NCBI GenBank assembly: GCA_964445815.1
Contig: CAYULW010000003.1
Span: 186,001 to 250,000, forward strand
Direction: 5' to 3'
DNA: 64,000 bases
DNA from: CAYULW01 sp964445815
Lineage (GTDB): Bacteria > Bacteroidota > Bacteroidia > Flavobacteriales_E > Vicingaceae
Shown: piece after piece, positions 62,158-64,000 of the stretch
Position numbering within the stretch: position 1 is the stretch's first letter
How the letters are laid out: each line of letters starts with the position of its first letter
The notes under the pieces: generated by a model
What the model saw: the letters and a program-made list of their open reading frames with translations, nothing else
Databases searched by the model: none
What the model was told of the DNA's origin: nothing
Position numbers and translations under genes: made by a program

Positions 62158-62182
62158 AAAAGCCGCTTCTTGAGAAGCGGCC
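62151..62182 (-). terminator. Terminator of the YceI lipoprotein gene
   Basis: On the - strand an 8-bp perfect stem (GCCGCTTC / GAAGCGGC) with a 4-base loop is followed by TTTTTTGTTTT. It lies 23 bases after the YceI stop and separates it from kdsA. The tract is poor in T on the other strand, so it should work mainly for the - strand. Confidence 0.85.
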
Positions 62183-62204
62183 TTTCCATAAAATAAGTAA
62201 GATC

Positions 62205-62834
62205 TTACATCTTAAGCGAAATTTTTAACTCGATGTCATCCGATAAGACCACATCCTTCATTGGATGTGTAAAAGCAACATCATACTCCTGCCGATCAAA
62301 AGTAAGCTCCCCGGAAGCAGTACCTGAATTGTGATCAAGCATTACATTTTCAACAGTTTCTTCATTAGTAATACCCCTAACGGTTAAGTCTCCAACAATT
62401 GAATTGGAAGCAGCATCATATGTCTTAATGACAAAACTAGCTGTTGGAAAAGAATCAACTAAAAAGAAATCTCCGGAAGATAAATGTCCAACAAGCATTT
62501 CAGGAGTTTTTTCTTCAGTATATCCACTATCAGTTGGTGTAATGCTTGTCATGTCAATTGTAAAGTGACCACCTGTTATTTCATTACCTTTCATTTCAAT
62601 TTCACCCTCAGTGAAATTTATATTACCGTGATGTGAATGCATGCCAAGCACACTTCCTTTCCACATGACATTGCTCTCTTCTAAGTTTAGAGCCATGCTG
62701 TGAGCCATCTCTTCTTTAGCTTCTTCGGAATTTGAGTTTTCGTTCATTGTTTGATCTTTCTTTTCTCCTCCACAGGCAATTAGAATCAAACTACCGAAAG
62801 CGATTAATGTTAATAAATTCAATTTTTTCATCAT
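62205..62834 (-). CDS. YceI-family lipoprotein
   Basis: 209 residues from the ATG at 62834 (an adjacent ATG at 62831 is equally possible). The longer frame upstream (62975) is excluded by the lipoprotein signal MKKLNLLTLIAFGSLILIACGG and by the -7 box located within that frame. An acidic spacer precedes a YceI domain: SNVMWKGSVLGMHSHHGN near 64, GGHFTIDMTSITPTDSGY near 99, FFLVDSFPTASFVIKTYDA near 130, VGDLTVRGITNEE near 155, and a final ELKISLKM. YceI proteins are lipocalin-like and bind isoprenoid chains. Likely outer-membrane anchored. The histidine-rich HSHHGN is notable. Single gene with its own promoter and terminator. Confidence 0.9.
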   Translation of the reverse strand: MMKKLNLLTLIAFGSLILIACGGEKKDQTMNENSNSEEAKEEMAHSMALNLEESNVMWKGSVLGMHSHHGNINFTEGEIEMKGNEITGGHFTIDMTSITPTDSGYTEEKTPEMLVGHLSSGDFFLVDSFPTASFVIKTYDAASNSIVGDLTVRGITNEETVENVMLDHNSGTASGELTFDRQEYDVAFTHPMKDVVLSDDIELKISLKM

Positions 62835-62850
62835 AGCATTATTTTTTTTG

Positions 62851-62858
62851 CAAATATA
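62851..62858 (-). promoter_or_regulatory. -7 box (TATATTTG) of the YceI gene
   Basis: Exact TAnnTTTG match on the - strand, 16 bases before the ATG at 62834. Together with the lipoprotein signal, this rejects the longer ORF that starts at 62975. Confidence 0.55.
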
Positions 62859-62875
62859 GCCTTTATTTTTAATAT

Positions 62876-62887
62876 ATGTATATACAT
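62876..62887. promoter_or_regulatory. 12-bp palindrome upstream of the YceI promoter
   Basis: A perfect 12-bp palindrome, ATGTATATACAT, centred about 27 bases upstream of the -7 box, where a -33 element would lie. Adjacent bases add a second palindrome, TACATGTA. Such a site could be an operator for a dimeric regulator; AT-rich chance palindromes are also possible. Confidence 0.35.
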
Positions 62888-63024
62888 GTATTTTTCGAAA
62901 AACGTCATAATTACATATGCTAATGCATGAATAACAGGTGGTAACATTATTGAGTATAGATGACCTTTTTGCCACAATTTCTTAAAGATGAGAAATTGCA
63001 CTCTGCGACAATAGCTTCTCTGTT

Positions 63025-63546
63025 TTACAATTTAAAGTTTTGATTATACTCCTTAATCAAATGATTCAAGCCTTTAAAGTCAATTTTGCCTTGCTCTCTC
63101 TTTAAATGCTCAAGTATAGCTAAAGCGCGTCTGATCTTAATGTCAGAGCTTTTAACTGAGGCCACTAGATGAATTAAGTTGCGCTGTTTGCCGGGGGTTA
63201 AATTCTCAAAATGCTCATAAGCCTTTTGATCTTCAATAAGACATTGCTCAAATTCAATTGGCATATCCATGCCATACTTTGATAAATCTTCTTCTAATCT
63301 AACTTTAACAATATCATTACCAATCTTCTTTAATTGTTTATAGATTGATTTATTAATGAGTATAAAAGGCCCTTCTTGGTTATACATTATGGCACAGTGC
63401 ATTTTTATTTCTTCCTGTAGCCAACAGATTAATCTTTTTATTTTATTCTCTTTATAGAAATTGGCAATCTCTTGCGGGACTTTAATATGATTTCCCCATA
63501 AGTTAGAGTCTAACATTTCAATCTTAGATATAAATTCTTTGACCAT
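63025..63546 (-). CDS. YdeI/OmpD-associated family protein with DUF1905 domain
   Basis: 173 residues, no signal peptide. N-terminal half: IKRLICWLQEEIKMHCAI, then GPFILINKSIYKQL and VKVRLEEDLSKYGMDMP, resembling DUF1905 small beta domains. C-terminal half: FENLTPGKQRNLIHLVASVKS and RRALAILEHLKREQGKIDF, the YdeI/OmpD-associated (OmdA) helical repeat. Members are reported to affect bacteriocin or antimicrobial peptide resistance in some bacteria, but the mechanism is unclear. No functional residues are evident. It is preceded on the same strand by a gene for a small unknown protein 31 bases upstream. Confidence 0.85.
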   Translation of the reverse strand: MVKEFISKIEMLDSNLWGNHIKVPQEIANFYKENKIKRLICWLQEEIKMHCAIMYNQEGPFILINKSIYKQLKKIGNDIVKVRLEEDLSKYGMDMPIEFEQCLIEDQKAYEHFENLTPGKQRNLIHLVASVKSSDIKIRRALAILEHLKREQGKIDFKGLNHLIKEYNQNFKL

Positions 63547-63577
63547 TTCATTTTACCTGATGAGTCGATAAAAGTAA

Positions 63578-63988
63578 TTATGGAAAAGTTAGATTTTGAA
63601 AAGCTTTGGAATGAATTCTATCTAACCAATGGAGAGCATTGTGTTTCTTCCTAAAAACTTGAACTGGCTTTAAGGGTTTCATTGTGCGTATAAAAAACCG
63701 CGCAACCATCAAATTGGGCAACGAATTAATAAGCACAGCCTCTCCAATTTTTAAGCGATTAATTTCTTTGCTTTTGGCCGCATGTAACATTGTTTCACGA
63801 GACAATTGAAGAAAATGATTTCTGTAATCAGATAAAACAAGATGTTCTTTGTTTTCGACAAAGTCAACGACAAATTCATGAAAATCGAATAAGTCTTCTT
63901 GTTTGTAGTTTAAATCTTCTGTAGGGATTATATGTAATAGTTTTCCGTCAAATTCAAGATGAATGCTTTCCCATTTAGATTTTTTCAT
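63578..63988 (-). CDS. Small conserved protein of unknown function (SpoIIAA-like?)
   Basis: 136 residues, no signal or membrane segment, basic and hydrophobic by turns. A short fold is suggested: strand LEFDGKLLHIIPTED, helix LFDFHEFVVDFVENK, strand HLVLSDYRN, helix SRETMLHAAKSK, strand EAVLINSLPNLMVARFFI, then VFRKKHNALHWLDRI. The final pattern (F-x-x-x-x-x-A-L-x-W-L) resembles SpoIIAA/STAS-like proteins, but this is weak. It is followed on the same strand by the OmdA-family gene after 31 bases and may be co-transcribed with it. The start at 63988 is close to the window edge. Confidence 0.6.
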   Translation of the reverse strand: MKKSKWESIHLEFDGKLLHIIPTEDLNYKQEDLFDFHEFVVDFVENKEHLVLSDYRNHFLQLSRETMLHAAKSKEINRLKIGEAVLINSLPNLMVARFFIRTMKPLKPVQVFRKKHNALHWLDRIHSKAFQNLTFP

Positions 63989-64000
63989 TCAGCATAAGTT

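Noticed and set aside
62835..62975. N-terminal extension of the YceI frame
   Set aside because: It precedes a clear lipoprotein signal and contains the -7 box; no homologous sequence pattern is seen in it.
1..64000. Defence system, prophage or insertion sequence
   Set aside because: No transposase, integrase, nuclease-helicase pair, restriction enzyme or phage structural gene was recognised anywhere on either strand.

Overview
The window looks like a chromosomal segment of a low-GC member of the Bacteroidota, most likely a flavobacterial-type marine or environmental lineage. Four secreted proteins end in type IX secretion (T9SS) sorting domains. There is a giant SprB-repeat adhesin, a DUF6089-type outer-membrane protein and a kdsA gene, which implies a Kdo-containing outer membrane. 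Many genes are preceded by the Bacteroidota -7 box TAnnTTTG and there is almost no Shine-Dalgarno signal. Genus and species cannot be fixed from the sequence alone. I saw no rRNA, tRNA, insertion sequence, prophage or CRISPR array.

Layout. (1) 1-9171 is the right end of a surface-polysaccharide locus, all on the + strand: a GT4 glycosyltransferase cut by the window edge, a beta-propeller protein, a CgeB-like glycosyltransferase, a Wzy-type polymerase, two GT4 enzymes, a carbamoyltransferase and a GT2 enzyme, closed by a strong bidirectional terminator. (2) 9208-17721 holds an outer-membrane beta-barrel protein, an active/inactive pair of M16 peptidases and a 1626-residue type B T9SS cargo. 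(3) 17786-24347 is a probable operon: guaB, three periplasmic chaperone/PPIase genes and a MoxR ATPase. (4) 24344-35869 is a compact housekeeping stretch: a ferredoxin divergent from a LuxC-like acyl-CoA reductase, a beta-helix lipoprotein, a thioredoxin-like protein, mnmD, meaB, ppx/gppA, valS and mnmE. (5) 35887-50540 holds a 4165-residue T9SS protein with 19 SprB-type repeats and an FG-GAP/ASPIC T9SS protein. A 380-bp gene-free region between them carries a 17-bp perfect inverted repeat. (6) 50746-52466 is a LytS/LytTR two-component pair. (7) 52488-58757 holds ddl, an O-methyltransferase and a YkgJ protein on the - strand, divergent from PASTA, T9SS cargo and RluA genes on the + strand. (8) 58754-63988 holds an NlpE/META lipoprotein, an M49-like lipoprotein peptidase, kdsA, a YceI lipoprotein, a YdeI/OmpD-associated protein and a small unknown protein.

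How it fits together. Much of the window serves the cell envelope: glycan assembly (region 1 and kdsA), peptidoglycan precursor synthesis and sensing (ddl, PASTA), periplasmic folding (PPIase trio), and secreted or surface proteins delivered by a T9SS whose machinery lies elsewhere. The rest is translation and tRNA modification (valS, mnmD, mnmE, RluA) and core metabolism.

Most notable signals. The first is the inverted repeat that supplies the probable -33 element of the giant adhesin promoter. Within the adhesin array, a lamin-tail-like insertion interrupts one SprB repeat and two neighbouring repeats show complementary cysteine loss. Several start codons sit so close to exact -7 boxes that leaderless mRNAs are predicted. 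No wholly new multi-gene system could be demonstrated.
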